A DNA stretch of 64,000 bases from NCBI GenBank assembly GCA_944389025.1, contig CALXKU010000008.1, positions 1 to 64,000 on the forward strand, written 5' to 3'. Positions within the stretch are counted from its first letter, which is position 1. Every line of letters begins with the position of its first letter. The notes beneath the pieces are model-generated. The model searched no databases. It was not told the DNA's origin and saw only the letters and a program-made list of their open reading frames with translations. Positions 1 through 8,132 of the stretch are shown here, in pieces. Position numbers and translations under genes: made by a program. This stretch comes from an uncultured Spirochaetaceae bacterium (GTDB lineage: Bacteria > Spirochaetota > Spirochaetia > Sphaerochaetales > Sphaerochaetaceae).

Positions 1-94
1 ATGTCGATGTAAAACCTGATAATGTCGATGTAAAACCTGATAATGTCGATGTAAAACCTGATAATGTCGATGTAAAACCTGATAATGTCGATGT
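1..94 (+). repeat. 21-bp in-frame coding tandem repeat
   Basis: Four perfect 21-bp units (1-84) and a ten-base partial fifth unit open the window. The unit is a multiple of three and reads NVDVKPD in the frame of the downstream winged-helix segment, so copy number can change without a frameshift. It forms a hydrophilic linker. The array runs off the left edge, so total copy number is unknown. Confidence 0.95.
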
Positions 95-326
95 TGGGCC
101 TTTAGATAAACCTACGAATAAGAGAGAACGCAGGATGTATATCATGAATCGGATGATGAACAAACCAGAGATAACAGCGGATATGCTATCCACCATTTTT
201 TCTATTTCAAAAAGAACAATTGATAGGGATATTCTATGGCTCAGAGAGAATGGCTATATAAGCAGACAAGGTTCTGATAAACATGGCAGATGGGTTGTAT
301 TGAAGGAGCTTGAAGAGAATGAATGA
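3..326 (+). CDS. C-terminal part of an AlbA_2-type putative DNA-binding/ATPase protein
   Basis: This is the 3' end of a gene whose start lies outside the window. The frame is open from base 3 through the NVDVKPD repeats and ends at 326. The last 65 residues form a winged helix-turn-helix (DeoR/HTH_11 style: TIFSISKRTIDRDILWL, then a GYISRQGSDKHGRW wing). Proteins with an N-terminal AlbA_2 domain, a central HATPase-like domain, a repetitive linker and a C-terminal winged helix are common in defence islands and fit this layout, but the diagnostic N-terminus is not visible. The end overlaps the pglZ start by eight bases, so the two were probably co-transcribed. The decayed gene at 3261-3770 appears to be a paralogue. 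A plain winged-helix regulator with a repeat linker is the alternative. Confidence 0.6.
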   Translation, partial: VDVKPDNVDVKPDNVDVKPDNVDVKPDNVDVGPLDKPTNKRERRMYIMNRMMNKPEITADMLSTIFSISKRTIDRDILWLRENGYISRQGSDKHGRWVVLKELEENE

Positions 327-1305
327 CACACTGCTGAACAATCTTGCAAAACAATTTGAATCATATAAAGTCGTCTTTTGGTATGATTCATCTTCTGAGT
401 TCTCCGACCAGCTTGATATAATGCCGGATGACGTAACTCTCATCAGGGCTTCTGAATATAACGATTTTGTAATCAAGTACAGGCTTCTTTCAGTAGATCC
501 TGAAAAGAAGTTTCTGGTCTATTATGAAAAGGATGAACCTGAATATGAGGACAACTGGCTTCTCGACATACAGCTGGCAAACACCGTGTTCAGGACGGAC
601 AAGGAGTCCATACTCCTTTCAGACCTGAATCTGCCTCACTCATTCATAGGAATTCTCAGAAAACATCTTTCTTTCTTCAACAACAAAAGATGTGTAAAGA
701 AGCTTGGTACATTGGTAAGCAATGATATGAGCGAAGAGGCCTTTGAACACCTGCTTCTTGCGATTACAGCCGGAGAAGACTCATTCAATCTCCAGATGAT
801 CATTGATTCCCTTGTAGCCGACTATGCTGATGATGGAGAGCTCTATGAGACGGTAAAGGAATACGGCCTTGATCAGCTCTTATGGAATGATATTGCTTCT
901 CTCTACGGCTATTCGAAGGAAAATCCGAGCATTGAAGATTTCTATCTTTCTGTATTTGAAACTTCGCTTCAGCACTTCCTTGGAACTGAGACGACATTAC
1001 AGGCAGATGCATATGGCCTTCTGAAACACTGGAAGGATTCGGGGAAATTCAAAGATTCTGGACTATATAAAGAACTCTCAGATAAAGCAGCTGAAGAACT
1101 TTCTGTACCTAAGCATCTGGCAGATATCCCCATCGAGACTCTATCTACATTTGATGATTATTCATTCGTCGAAGAGGAAATCGTCACAAGACTTACATCC
1201 GGTGCACTTAATCAGACGATGGGACTTGAGGCTATCAAACAGATTTCAGAGAAAAGAGAAGTTCTTTCTGGTATAGTGAATATAGCGCAGCTTATCAGAG
1301 CATAG
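319..1305 (+). pseudogene. pglZ: BREX PglZ, N-terminal fragment (frameshifted)
   Basis: PglZ is the alkaline-phosphatase-superfamily component of BREX phage defence. The start is taken as ATG 319, ten bases after AAGGAG; an in-frame TTG at 310 lies too close to that site. Residues 1-320 match the N-terminal non-catalytic half of BREX type 1 PglZ: VVFWYDSSSEF, then a WLLDIQLANTVFRTDKESILL block and a KKLGTLVSNDMSEEAFE region. The frame fails near 1260-1270: the continuation (FWYSEYSAAYQSI) lies in the +1 frame, and the original frame stops at 1303. One indel in the T/C-rich stretch would explain this. The metal-binding phosphatase domain is absent, so no catalytic PglZ can be made. Confidence 0.8.
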
Positions 1306-1892
1306 TGCTGGCAAAGACAATGCTGGATGCTGTGAAGAGCACTTACTTCACAATGAAAAGTCCTGATGCCGGAATCAACAAATATGTCAAAGAGTGGTCT
1401 CACATAGATAACGCATACAGAAACTTCAGCTACGAAGAAGATCGGAGCGGAGTATCTTACGAGAAGCTCTTTGGAGAATATCTTGAAGGAGCTCCTCGGA
1501 TTGAGATTCAGGATCCATACATCATCAAGCCTTACCAGACAAGGAATCTGATGGAATTCCTGGAGGTCGTATATCATCATAAGAAACCAGAGGATGAAGT
1601 ATCTGTAACACTTCTTACAACGGCTGACAGAGATTACTTCGAAGATCAGGACATGAGACTGTCAAGAATCAAAGATAGCGCTGCTCTAATCGGCATTGAT
1701 TTTGAGTACTCATATGATGGTACTGACACAATCCATGACAGGAACATCATCCTAAATAATTGTTGGAAGATTATTCTTGGTCGAGGGCTAGATATCTACC
1801 AAGTATTTGACACAGACATGCTTTCATTTACTTCAAGGGTGCAGGAAATTATGAAATGTAAGGCATTTGAAATAACATATGTGAGGAATTAG
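1263..1892 (+). pseudogene. PglZ continuation fused in frame to an MIT_C (PLD-like) C-terminal domain
   Basis: After the frameshift the frame resumes with PglZ-like sequence (FWYSEYSAAY, then KEWSHIDNAYRNF, to about 1430). It then changes to a different family: SYEKLFGEYLEGA, IEIQDPYI, QTRNLMEFLEV, TIHDRNIILN and GRGLDIYQ. That is the pattern of MIT_C, a phospholipase D-like domain found at the C-terminus of some Lon-like AAA+ proteins. In BREX type 1 loci pglZ is followed by the Lon-like gene brxL, so an in-frame deletion from mid-pglZ to the end of a brxL-type gene is the simplest explanation. The first possible separate start is GTG 1305. Assignment of the tail to BrxL is less certain than to MIT_C. 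Confidence 0.65.
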
Positions 1893-1894
1893 GC

Positions 1895-2821
1895 GTGGAA
1901 TATATGCCAACTGAAGAACAAAACTATAATCTATTCAGAGCTAGAAACATTATTGATATTTTGATTGGAGATGAAACAGGAGAGACTGTAAAGCTTCCGA
2001 GAAATAATCAAGAGTATACGCTATCCATGCCTTATCTTAGTGGCTCAAAAATCCAATCATTAGCAGCAAATTTTGGGGTTAGCATAACAACTGGTGGAAG
2101 CAGATGGCAACAATTTCAAGAGTTGGTTGATTTCTGTATTCGGAAAGGAAAAGTCAGGACATTAATCAATTTTCTTTTAACTAAACCACATTTTATGGAT
2201 ATGTGGAAAAACATTACCGTAGATGACGCCGACTATCTTTATGAAAGGACAATATCGTATGTTCTTGGAGCGATTAATCTGAAACTTCATTTCTCTGGAA
2301 TGCGATTAAAGCAAAATGGCAATTCATTTGACCTGCTTCCTGAGAATAAGTTGAATATCGAAGTTCCTACTGTAAAGATAAAAACAATTGACAGAGATTA
2401 TGTCGGTCAGAAAATTACCCAAGCGAGGATAGATATCCAAAACGGGAATTTTGATAGCGCCCTAACAAAAGCGAGAACAGTACTAGAAGAAGTATTGATA
2501 CTAATGCTTGAAAAGAAAAATCTAAAAGACTCGATTTCAAAAGCTAAAGGAGATTTGAATGAACTCTTCAAAGAAGTTCGAGATAATTACAACATAAAAA
2601 CAGGCCACAATATTGATAAAAACATTAATGACCTTGTTAATGGATTAAATAAAATCGTGACCGCCATTGGGAATATAAGAAACATAAGTAGTGATTCTCA
2701 TGGATTAGGACAAGCTCGATATAACATATCTGACTATCATGCATTATTGGTAGTTAACTCATCTATTGCTGTTTGTGAATTCTTAATCAGCGTAATGGAA
2801 CGAAATATACTTGCAAAATAG
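1895..2821 (+). CDS. Abortive infection family protein (Abi_C domain)
   Basis: This 308-residue protein has a C-terminal Abi_C-like domain at roughly residues 170-300: a long helix with ALTKARTVLEEVLILML, a GDLNELFKEVRDNY segment, then IGNIRNISSDSHGLG and a hydrophobic helix VVNSSIAVCEFLISVM. Abi_C proteins are linked to phage-induced growth arrest. The N-terminal 160 residues are not recognised. GTG 1895 is preceded by GAGG eight bases upstream; ATG 1904 is an alternative. It sits two bases after the pglZ/MIT_C remnant and has no visible disruption, so it is the only apparently intact defence gene here. It may have been cargo in the BREX operon. Base composition is more AT-rich than in flanking housekeeping genes. 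Confidence 0.65.
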   Translation: MEYMPTEEQNYNLFRARNIIDILIGDETGETVKLPRNNQEYTLSMPYLSGSKIQSLAANFGVSITTGGSRWQQFQELVDFCIRKGKVRTLINFLLTKPHFMDMWKNITVDDADYLYERTISYVLGAINLKLHFSGMRLKQNGNSFDLLPENKLNIEVPTVKIKTIDRDYVGQKITQARIDIQNGNFDSALTKARTVLEEVLILMLEKKNLKDSISKAKGDLNELFKEVRDNYNIKTGHNIDKNINDLVNGLNKIVTAIGNIRNISSDSHGLGQARYNISDYHALLVVNSSIAVCEFLISVMERNILAK

Positions 2822-2863
2822 ATTCACGCTCACTAAAGAAACCTCAAATCGCGGGACTATAGC

Positions 2864-3180
2864 CTAATCCTCAATCTTCTTCTTGGGGCCTGACCCTCTT
2901 CTTCGGAGCAGGCTTTGGCACTGGAAGGGAAAGGCCCATCGCCTCAAGCTCGGGGAATATACCTTCGCTTACATGCACCCAATATCCATCATCGCTATGA
3001 GCCTCCCTGCATCAGTGAGGTCCTCCATCAGCTCCTAGTATGTCACCTTTTTCAGGAGCTCAGTCTTTTTCATTCTTTCTACGGTACGGCAGGTTATAAG
3101 TGTGGAGATGAAGTTCACGAACTCGCTTCCTATGAGCGTGAAATGGAGCAGATTGACGGGATGATCCTCGAAGATACAGG
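2864..3180 (-). pseudogene. Transposase C-terminal remnant (IS1634/IS4-like DDE)
   Basis: On the minus strand a decayed frame reads TLIGSEFVNFISTLITCRTV, ERMKKTELLKKVTY, an internal stop, ELMEDLTDAGRL, another break, then GYWVHVSEGIFPELEAMGL and a basic tail (PKPAPKKR). This is the order found at the C-terminus of IS1634/IS4-type DDE transposases. There are at least two lesions and no catalytic core. The plus-strand open frame over the same bases (2915-3229) is antisense noise. The remnant shows that a mobile element once inserted beside the defence genes. Confidence 0.55.
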
Positions 3181-3204
3181 AAACGGCCAACAAAAGGCCG
3201 TTTC
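3180..3204. other. Perfect 9-bp hairpin without U-tract
   Basis: GAAACGGCC and GGCCGTTTC flank a seven-base loop. Neither side has a T-run, so it is not a typical intrinsic terminator. It lies at the upstream limit of the transposase remnant and may be part of the old element end or a degraded terminator. Confidence 0.5.
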
Positions 3205-3260
3205 AAGCTTATTTCCTATAGTCCTATGAATTCAGGTTCTTTTAATCAATCAATCCTATA

Positions 3261-3770
3261 TTAATCCTGATTAATGGCTTGTAGCCCAAGAAACTTGTAT
3301 TTCCCTTTCCCGAAACCTTTAACTTCTTCTATCGGACCAGAATCTTTTAATTTAACAATCAATTCTACTGCCGATGGTAGCAATATCATTTCGTCCAAAA
3401 AACACCTTCATTGCCATATGCTTTGAACAGCGTTATTGCTTTATTTCTCGTATTTTTGTTTACATTCATTTTGCTGATAGCAGTCTTAATAGCCTGATTT
3501 TGGGAGTCAATAGCCGGGTTTTCAGCCTCAATAGCCTGCTTTTTTTTGAGTCAATCACCAGATTCTCAATGGATTTTCCATAATTCAGATTCTCGAGGAT
3601 TACAGAGAAATGGGACGAGTCAGAGAAAAACTCTGGCTTCAGATCTTCGCATTAATTCACTTCTAATTTATAGTTCTCTATGTTCATTTTGATGCTGTTT
3701 CCTTGGCGTTCCATGTAGCCGAGCCTTGCAAATACATCAGCAAGCACAGGATTACTGCTCTTTGAGATTA
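3261..3770 (-). pseudogene. AlbA_2-type protein, decayed C-terminal half
   Basis: Minus-strand fragments appear in the right order but in different frames: SNPVLADVFARLGYMERQGN (the end of the HATPase-like domain in AlbA_2 proteins), then EFFSDSSHFSVILENLNYG, a repetitive QAIEAENPAIDSQNQAI linker, FGRNDIAT, and a winged-helix end AVELIVKLKDSGPIEEV followed by GFGKGKYKF. At least two frameshifts and several stops separate them. Domain order and repetitive linker parallel the gene cut by the left edge, so the two probably belong to one family. The remainder of 3205-3803 shows nothing else recognisable. Confidence 0.6.
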
Positions 3771-3803
3771 TGCATCATGCAGATGTTTGTTCGAAAAAAT
3801 CAG

Positions 3804-5564
3804 TCAGCCTGAAAGCATTCTCCAAAGCGTGGTTCTGCTTATATCCAATCTTTTAGCTGTCGCGCTCTGATTACCTCCTTCCTCTTCTAACACTTTGCGT
3901 GCGATCTCTTTTTCTATTTCTTTCAGACTCTTATTTAGAGATAAGGGGAAATCATTTTCACGGCCTGAAGTCAGGAAAACGGTGTGTTCCTCCTTGTCCA
4001 GCACGGCTTTGACGCTTTCCTTGTCTGCAAGCGGACCTTTTGTAATGATGATCAGCTCTTTTACAAGGCGCTCGAATTGCGTGAAATTGTTCGGCCATGG
4101 GTAATTCATAAGCATTTCAAGTGCATCATCCTGCACACCGAGCATGCTATGAGGTATTGTGGCATTAAGAGATGAAAGCAGTCTTTTTAAAAGGATTGAT
4201 ATGTTACTTCTCTGGTTTCTAAGTTCCAGGGTTTTTATACTGACTGCGCCTAGAGTGTCAAGGAATGTTCTTTCCGTCTCTCCGAAAGTTGTTGTAGCTG
4301 AAGAGAAGATTATCTTTATCCTTCCCTCGTCTCCGATATCCTTAAGCGCTGTAATCAGGGGCATTATCCGGTTTTTTCCAAGCTTGCCAAGGTTTGAGAA
4401 ATATATCGTCTGGTCCAAAGAGGAGAGTGGTGAGTTTGTTGAATTCATCAGGAAATCCCAGCTCTTATCATTCACCATTGAGCAGTCTATCTGTATGAAC
4501 GGATTGCTTTTCAGTTTACTCATAAGGTATATCGCATGTGCCATGCTCTGTTTTCCCGTTCCGCTCTCTCCATAAATGAGAACAGGGCAGGGGATTCGGA
4601 CAGACTTTGCAATCTGCTCTCTTATCATTTTGAGCGTATCTGCCATGAAGAAGAGGCTTGAATAGTACCGCTGTTCAACTTCGCTTGGGGATAGGAATTC
4701 TATACCGCTTCTTTCCGGTTGTAGCGCGTTCTTCCTCTCTGTGTAGAAGAATGCATGATATATTCTTCCTCCCATTTCTATGTTTTTTATCCTGATTGAA
4801 TATATTATGCCGTTGCGTATTCTGACTACCTTGCTCTCTCCTTCATCCCTTACCTCAGCTCTGAGCATCTCAAGCACGCTTGAATCGATTTCCTCCGCAG
4901 ATGAGAGAAATAGTCTTTTCTCATCATCGAGTACGACGGTCTTTCCTATCTGGCTGAGGAAAAGAGTTCTTAGAAGCGCGTTCTCACTCCTCAGGTCATC
5001 CATTGCCTTCGCCAGTCTCAGAATCTCCTTGAATGCGTTTATTATGCTGCTCTCCCCTGACGTGATGAGAAAAGAGTTCAAGCCTAACTCTTTTGCTATC
5101 CTGTCTGCGATCATATCGCATAGGACTGTCTTGTAACCTTTTCTCTTGCATTCGATCAGGACGGATCTGGCATCCTTTGCTTCCGGAATAATGAAACAGT
5201 CAAGTCGGTATTCAGTCAGTGTGCTGAGTGTACGCACATTGTCCCTCAGGTCTGCAAACGATACTATCGCAGTCTCATCGGTATCGGCATCACTGAGGCG
5301 AAGGGCGAAAAGTATATCATAAATGGATATGTCTATGCCCACAACGGGGATTGAAAGCTTGGCTCTGAGCAGTTCTGCTGTCGCACCGCGGGATAGCACG
5401 ATGTCGAAGTTGCCATGGAAATTCGCCTCCGCTATCTCCAGGCCTTCTTCAAGGTCCCCCACGAAAGGGGTTATCTCAATCTCGTCAAATCCTTCCGCCA
5501 GCGCAAGGATCTGCGTCTTAAGCGCTTCATACGGGGCGATTGCCAGCACTCTTATCTTTCTCAT
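3804..5564 (-). CDS. PrpR-type transcriptional activator (PrpR_N, AAA+, Fis-type HTH)
   Basis: The 586-residue protein starts at 5564, behind AGAGGAAAG; a longer frame to 5636 has no ribosome site. Residues 1-190 resemble the PrpR N-terminal sensor domain, which binds small effectors (RVLAIAPYEAL; DIVLSRGATAELLR). A short coiled/PAS-like linker follows. An enhancer-binding-protein AAA+ domain covers about 310-520, with Walker A GESGTGK near 332. A Fis-type HTH ends the protein (NQSATAKRLDISRTTLWRML). The GAFTGA loop that contacts sigma-54 is not visible; that region reads SPLSSLDQTIYFSN, so activation may not depend on sigma-54. It is divergent from the acid-sugar operon and is its likely regulator. 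Confidence 0.8.
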   Translation of the reverse strand: MRKIRVLAIAPYEALKTQILALAEGFDEIEITPFVGDLEEGLEIAEANFHGNFDIVLSRGATAELLRAKLSIPVVGIDISIYDILFALRLSDADTDETAIVSFADLRDNVRTLSTLTEYRLDCFIIPEAKDARSVLIECKRKGYKTVLCDMIADRIAKELGLNSFLITSGESSIINAFKEILRLAKAMDDLRSENALLRTLFLSQIGKTVVLDDEKRLFLSSAEEIDSSVLEMLRAEVRDEGESKVVRIRNGIIYSIRIKNIEMGGRIYHAFFYTERKNALQPERSGIEFLSPSEVEQRYYSSLFFMADTLKMIREQIAKSVRIPCPVLIYGESGTGKQSMAHAIYLMSKLKSNPFIQIDCSMVNDKSWDFLMNSTNSPLSSLDQTIYFSNLGKLGKNRIMPLITALKDIGDEGRIKIIFSSATTTFGETERTFLDTLGAVSIKTLELRNQRSNISILLKRLLSSLNATIPHSMLGVQDDALEMLMNYPWPNNFTQFERLVKELIIITKGPLADKESVKAVLDKEEHTVFLTSGRENDFPLSLNKSLKEIEKEIARKVLEEEGGNQSATAKRLDISRTTLWRMLSG

Positions 5565-5619
5565 TTTCTTTCCTCTGAGCATAAGTTTAGCATAAAACAA
5601 TAGGAAAACAAGGAATTTC

Positions 5620-5634
5620 GTTTCAAAAATGAAC
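5620..5634 (-). promoter_or_regulatory. Inverted operator copy 1
   Basis: GTTTCAAAAATGAAC is the reverse complement, with one mismatch, of the site at 5704-5718. Each copy is itself an imperfect palindrome (GTTTCA-N3-TGAAC). Two sites in the short divergent spacer suggest binding of the PrpR-like regulator. Confidence 0.6.
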
Positions 5635-5703
5635 AATAATGTATGAGATATTTTGTTGTTTTGTTAAAAATCAGCTTTTATTATGAGTTTAGAACACGAG
5701 TAT

Positions 5704-5718
5704 GTTCATTTTGGAAAC
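5704..5718 (+). promoter_or_regulatory. Inverted operator copy 2
   Basis: GTTCATTTTGGAAAC lies 11 bases before the kinase ATG and mirrors the copy at 5620-5634 with one mismatch. The centre-to-centre distance is 84 bp, close to eight helical turns, compatible with looping or cooperative binding. Confidence 0.6.
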
Positions 5719-5729
5719 AAGGAGAGGCC

Positions 5730-6956
5730 ATGGAGAAGCTGTTGATAATCGCAGATGATTTTACAGGTTCACTTGATACAGGCGTACAGTTCGCCGGCTA
5801 TGATGCGAGAATCAAGATCCTGACCAGACCTCTTTATGACTTCTCTTCAATAGAGAGGGACGTGTCCGTTCTTGTCGTAAATGCCAACACGAGGCATCTT
5901 TCCCCTGAAAAGGCGTACGAGACCGTGTATTCAATCGTGAAAGGTGCACTTGCTGCGGGCTTCTCCCATGTCTATAAGAAGGTCGACTCAGGTCTTCGAG
6001 GAAACATCGGCTCTGAGCTTGCAGCGGTCATGGATGCAGCATCTCTTGACAACATACATTTCGTCCCGTCATTTCCAAAGCTTGGGCGCTTTGTCTCCGG
6101 AGGCAGGCTGTTCATCGACGGAAAACCGCTTACGGAGAGCATTTTTGCAAAGGATCCGTTCAATCCTGCACATTCTGACAGTGTTCTGGATATCATCTCC
6201 TCCTCTACGGATAAGAATGTCATTCTCAACAGTTTTGAAGGAAATGGCATACACGTCTATGATGCCGTCACAGAGGAGGATCTCGAGAGACTTGGCAGGG
6301 CTATTGATGAGAAATGCGATTTATCTGCGAGTGCAGGTTGTGCCGGATTCGCACCGTATCTGGCAAAGGCACTCGGATATGAAGGCTCCAGGAAGAAGAG
6401 TTGTGTCCTTCACAATAAGCTGCTTATAATCTGCGGCAGCATAAATCCCGTATCGTTCAGGCAGATGGAGATTGCGTTCAGCTCGGGAATAAGGAAATTC
6501 CCGATTACAACGTCAGAGAAAATCAATCTATCATGGCCCAATAGTCGAAGTTTCAATGATTATATCTCAGCTGTTCAAATGGAACTTGAGAAGAACGGGA
6601 TTGCGATAATCGATGTGAACACCGATGGAAGATTGATAGAAGAGGATGATGATGTGAAAGCTTTGGGGCTCTCCGTCGAGACGATAAGAGTTCGTATTGC
6701 CGGTCTGCTTGGTGAGATAGCGAAACGGTTCCTAGACTCAGATATGCCTCTGACCGTGTTCTCCATCGGAGGAGATACTCTCAAGGCGATAATCGATAGT
6801 CTTGGGTGCACGGAGATCGTACCCGTATGTGAACTTGATGCGGGAGTTGTTCTGAACCAGATCGTTTACAGGGACAGAGAAATTCCAGTCATCTCGAAAT
6901 CAGGCGGTTTCGGTGATGATATGACGGTCATGAGAATAATTAGCAAGGTAAAGTAA
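5730..6956 (+). CDS. Four-carbon acid sugar kinase family protein (DUF1537/OtnK/DtnK type)
   Basis: The 408-residue protein begins at ATG 5730 after GGAGAGG. The N-terminal IADDFTGSLDTGVQFA matches the substrate-binding motif of DUF1537 kinases, which phosphorylate four-carbon acid sugars such as D-threonate, D-erythronate and related compounds. The C-terminal nucleotide domain has FSIGGDTLKAI and ends with ISKSGGFGDD. It is the first gene of the operon. Adjacency to a PdxA-type dehydrogenase is the established pairing for D-threonate or D-erythronate catabolism: kinase, then oxidative decarboxylation to dihydroxyacetone phosphate. The exact substrate cannot be read from sequence. Confidence 0.85.
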   Translation: MEKLLIIADDFTGSLDTGVQFAGYDARIKILTRPLYDFSSIERDVSVLVVNANTRHLSPEKAYETVYSIVKGALAAGFSHVYKKVDSGLRGNIGSELAAVMDAASLDNIHFVPSFPKLGRFVSGGRLFIDGKPLTESIFAKDPFNPAHSDSVLDIISSSTDKNVILNSFEGNGIHVYDAVTEEDLERLGRAIDEKCDLSASAGCAGFAPYLAKALGYEGSRKKSCVLHNKLLIICGSINPVSFRQMEIAFSSGIRKFPITTSEKINLSWPNSRSFNDYISAVQMELEKNGIAIIDVNTDGRLIEEDDDVKALGLSVETIRVRIAGLLGEIAKRFLDSDMPLTVFSIGGDTLKAIIDSLGCTEIVPVCELDAGVVLNQIVYRDREIPVISKSGGFGDDMTVMRIISKVK

Positions 6957-6970
6957 AGGAGAATAAATAG

Positions 6971-8119
6971 ATGATGGATGAATTCAGTCTGCTGCTTCCT
7001 AGGAGGGTTTACGCTGGCTTCTCTTCGCTTAGCCATATTGATGGAATCATAAAGGAGACTGGAGCCCCAAAAGTCGCGATTTTCACCGATAAGGGCATAG
7101 AGAAAGCAGGCCTAGTGGATATTGTTCTTAAAAACATCTTGGTAGAATACAGGATTTTTGACGATCTTCCCGCAGAACCGACATACTTGGAGGCTCAGGC
7201 CCTGGTAGATGAAGCCGGAGCATATGGCGCCGATCTCATAATAGCCGTTGGCGGGGGAAGTGTAATGGATACCGCTAAACTTGCAAGTCTCCTTCAAGGT
7301 GGGCAGATCAGGGTGAAAGATCTTCTTGACAGCCCTCTTATTGCGAAGAAGAGGGTCCGCACTCTCATGATTCCGACAACAGCTGGAACTGGTGCTGAGG
7401 CTACGCTCAACGCGATTGTCGCCGTCCCTGAGCAGAAGCTGAAAGTCGGTATAGTTAATCCTGAGATGATGAGCGACTATGTCATCCTCGATCCTGAGAT
7501 GATAAGAAAACTACCCATGAAGATAAGTGCGTCCACTGGCGTTGATGCGCTCTGTCATGCGATAGAGTGTTACACGGGTAACAAGGCAAATTACTTTTCA
7601 GACATTTTCGCTCTTGAGGCGCTTTCATTGATCATGAACAACATAGAGAAGGCAGTGAAGGATCCTGATGCGATGGATGCGAAGGTGAAGATGCAGATAG
7701 CAAGTTTTTATGCAGGAATCGCAATCACCAGCTCCGGTACCACCGCTGTGCATGCTCTCAGCTATCCTCTAGGAGGAAGATACCATATAGCACATGGGGT
7801 ATCGAACGCAATTTTGCTCGTGCCGGTCATGAAGTTCAACGAGGATGCGATCTCATCCCGTCTCGCCTCTGGCTATGACAGATGCTATGGCCATTCAGAC
7901 CTTTCCGAGAGGGAAAAGAGCAAAGCCATGATTGAAAGGATGGAGGAGATAGTGAAGAGTTTGGAGATACCTTCAAATCTAGCCACTTTCAACGTGGGAC
8001 TTGGCGATCTTGATGATCTCGTGGAAGCGGGTATGAAGGTGACAAGGCTCTTAAACAACAACATGAAGACAGTTACGAAAGAGGATGCCAGAAGAATCTA
8101 TTCACAGATTCTCTGCTGA
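6971..8119 (+). CDS. Iron-containing alcohol dehydrogenase
   Basis: This 382-residue group III alcohol dehydrogenase has the NAD(P)-binding AVGGGSVMDTAK loop (about residue 94), PTTAGTGAEAT, and metal ligands in DALCHAIECY and YHIAHGVSNA. It starts with tandem ATGs at 6971, preceded by AAGGAG. It lies 14 bases after the kinase and is probably co-transcribed. In this setting it may interconvert an aldehyde and an alcohol or hydroxy-acid intermediate of acid-sugar breakdown, or oxidise the incoming polyol. Substrate is unassigned. Confidence 0.85.
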   Translation: MMDEFSLLLPRRVYAGFSSLSHIDGIIKETGAPKVAIFTDKGIEKAGLVDIVLKNILVEYRIFDDLPAEPTYLEAQALVDEAGAYGADLIIAVGGGSVMDTAKLASLLQGGQIRVKDLLDSPLIAKKRVRTLMIPTTAGTGAEATLNAIVAVPEQKLKVGIVNPEMMSDYVILDPEMIRKLPMKISASTGVDALCHAIECYTGNKANYFSDIFALEALSLIMNNIEKAVKDPDAMDAKVKMQIASFYAGIAITSSGTTAVHALSYPLGGRYHIAHGVSNAILLVPVMKFNEDAISSRLASGYDRCYGHSDLSEREKSKAMIERMEEIVKSLEIPSNLATFNVGLGDLDDLVEAGMKVTRLLNNNMKTVTKEDARRIYSQILC

Positions 8120-8132
8120 TGGAGGAAACAGG

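Noticed and set aside
319-2821. A functional BREX system
   Set aside because: brxA, brxB, brxC and pglX are absent in the window, the PglZ catalytic domain is missing and pglZ is frameshifted.
2915-3229. Plus-strand open frame of 104 codons
   Set aside because: It lies antisense to a recognisable transposase remnant, has no ribosome site and an unnatural composition.
3895-5603. Several plus-strand open frames
   Set aside because: They are shadows of the PrpR-like gene on the minus strand.
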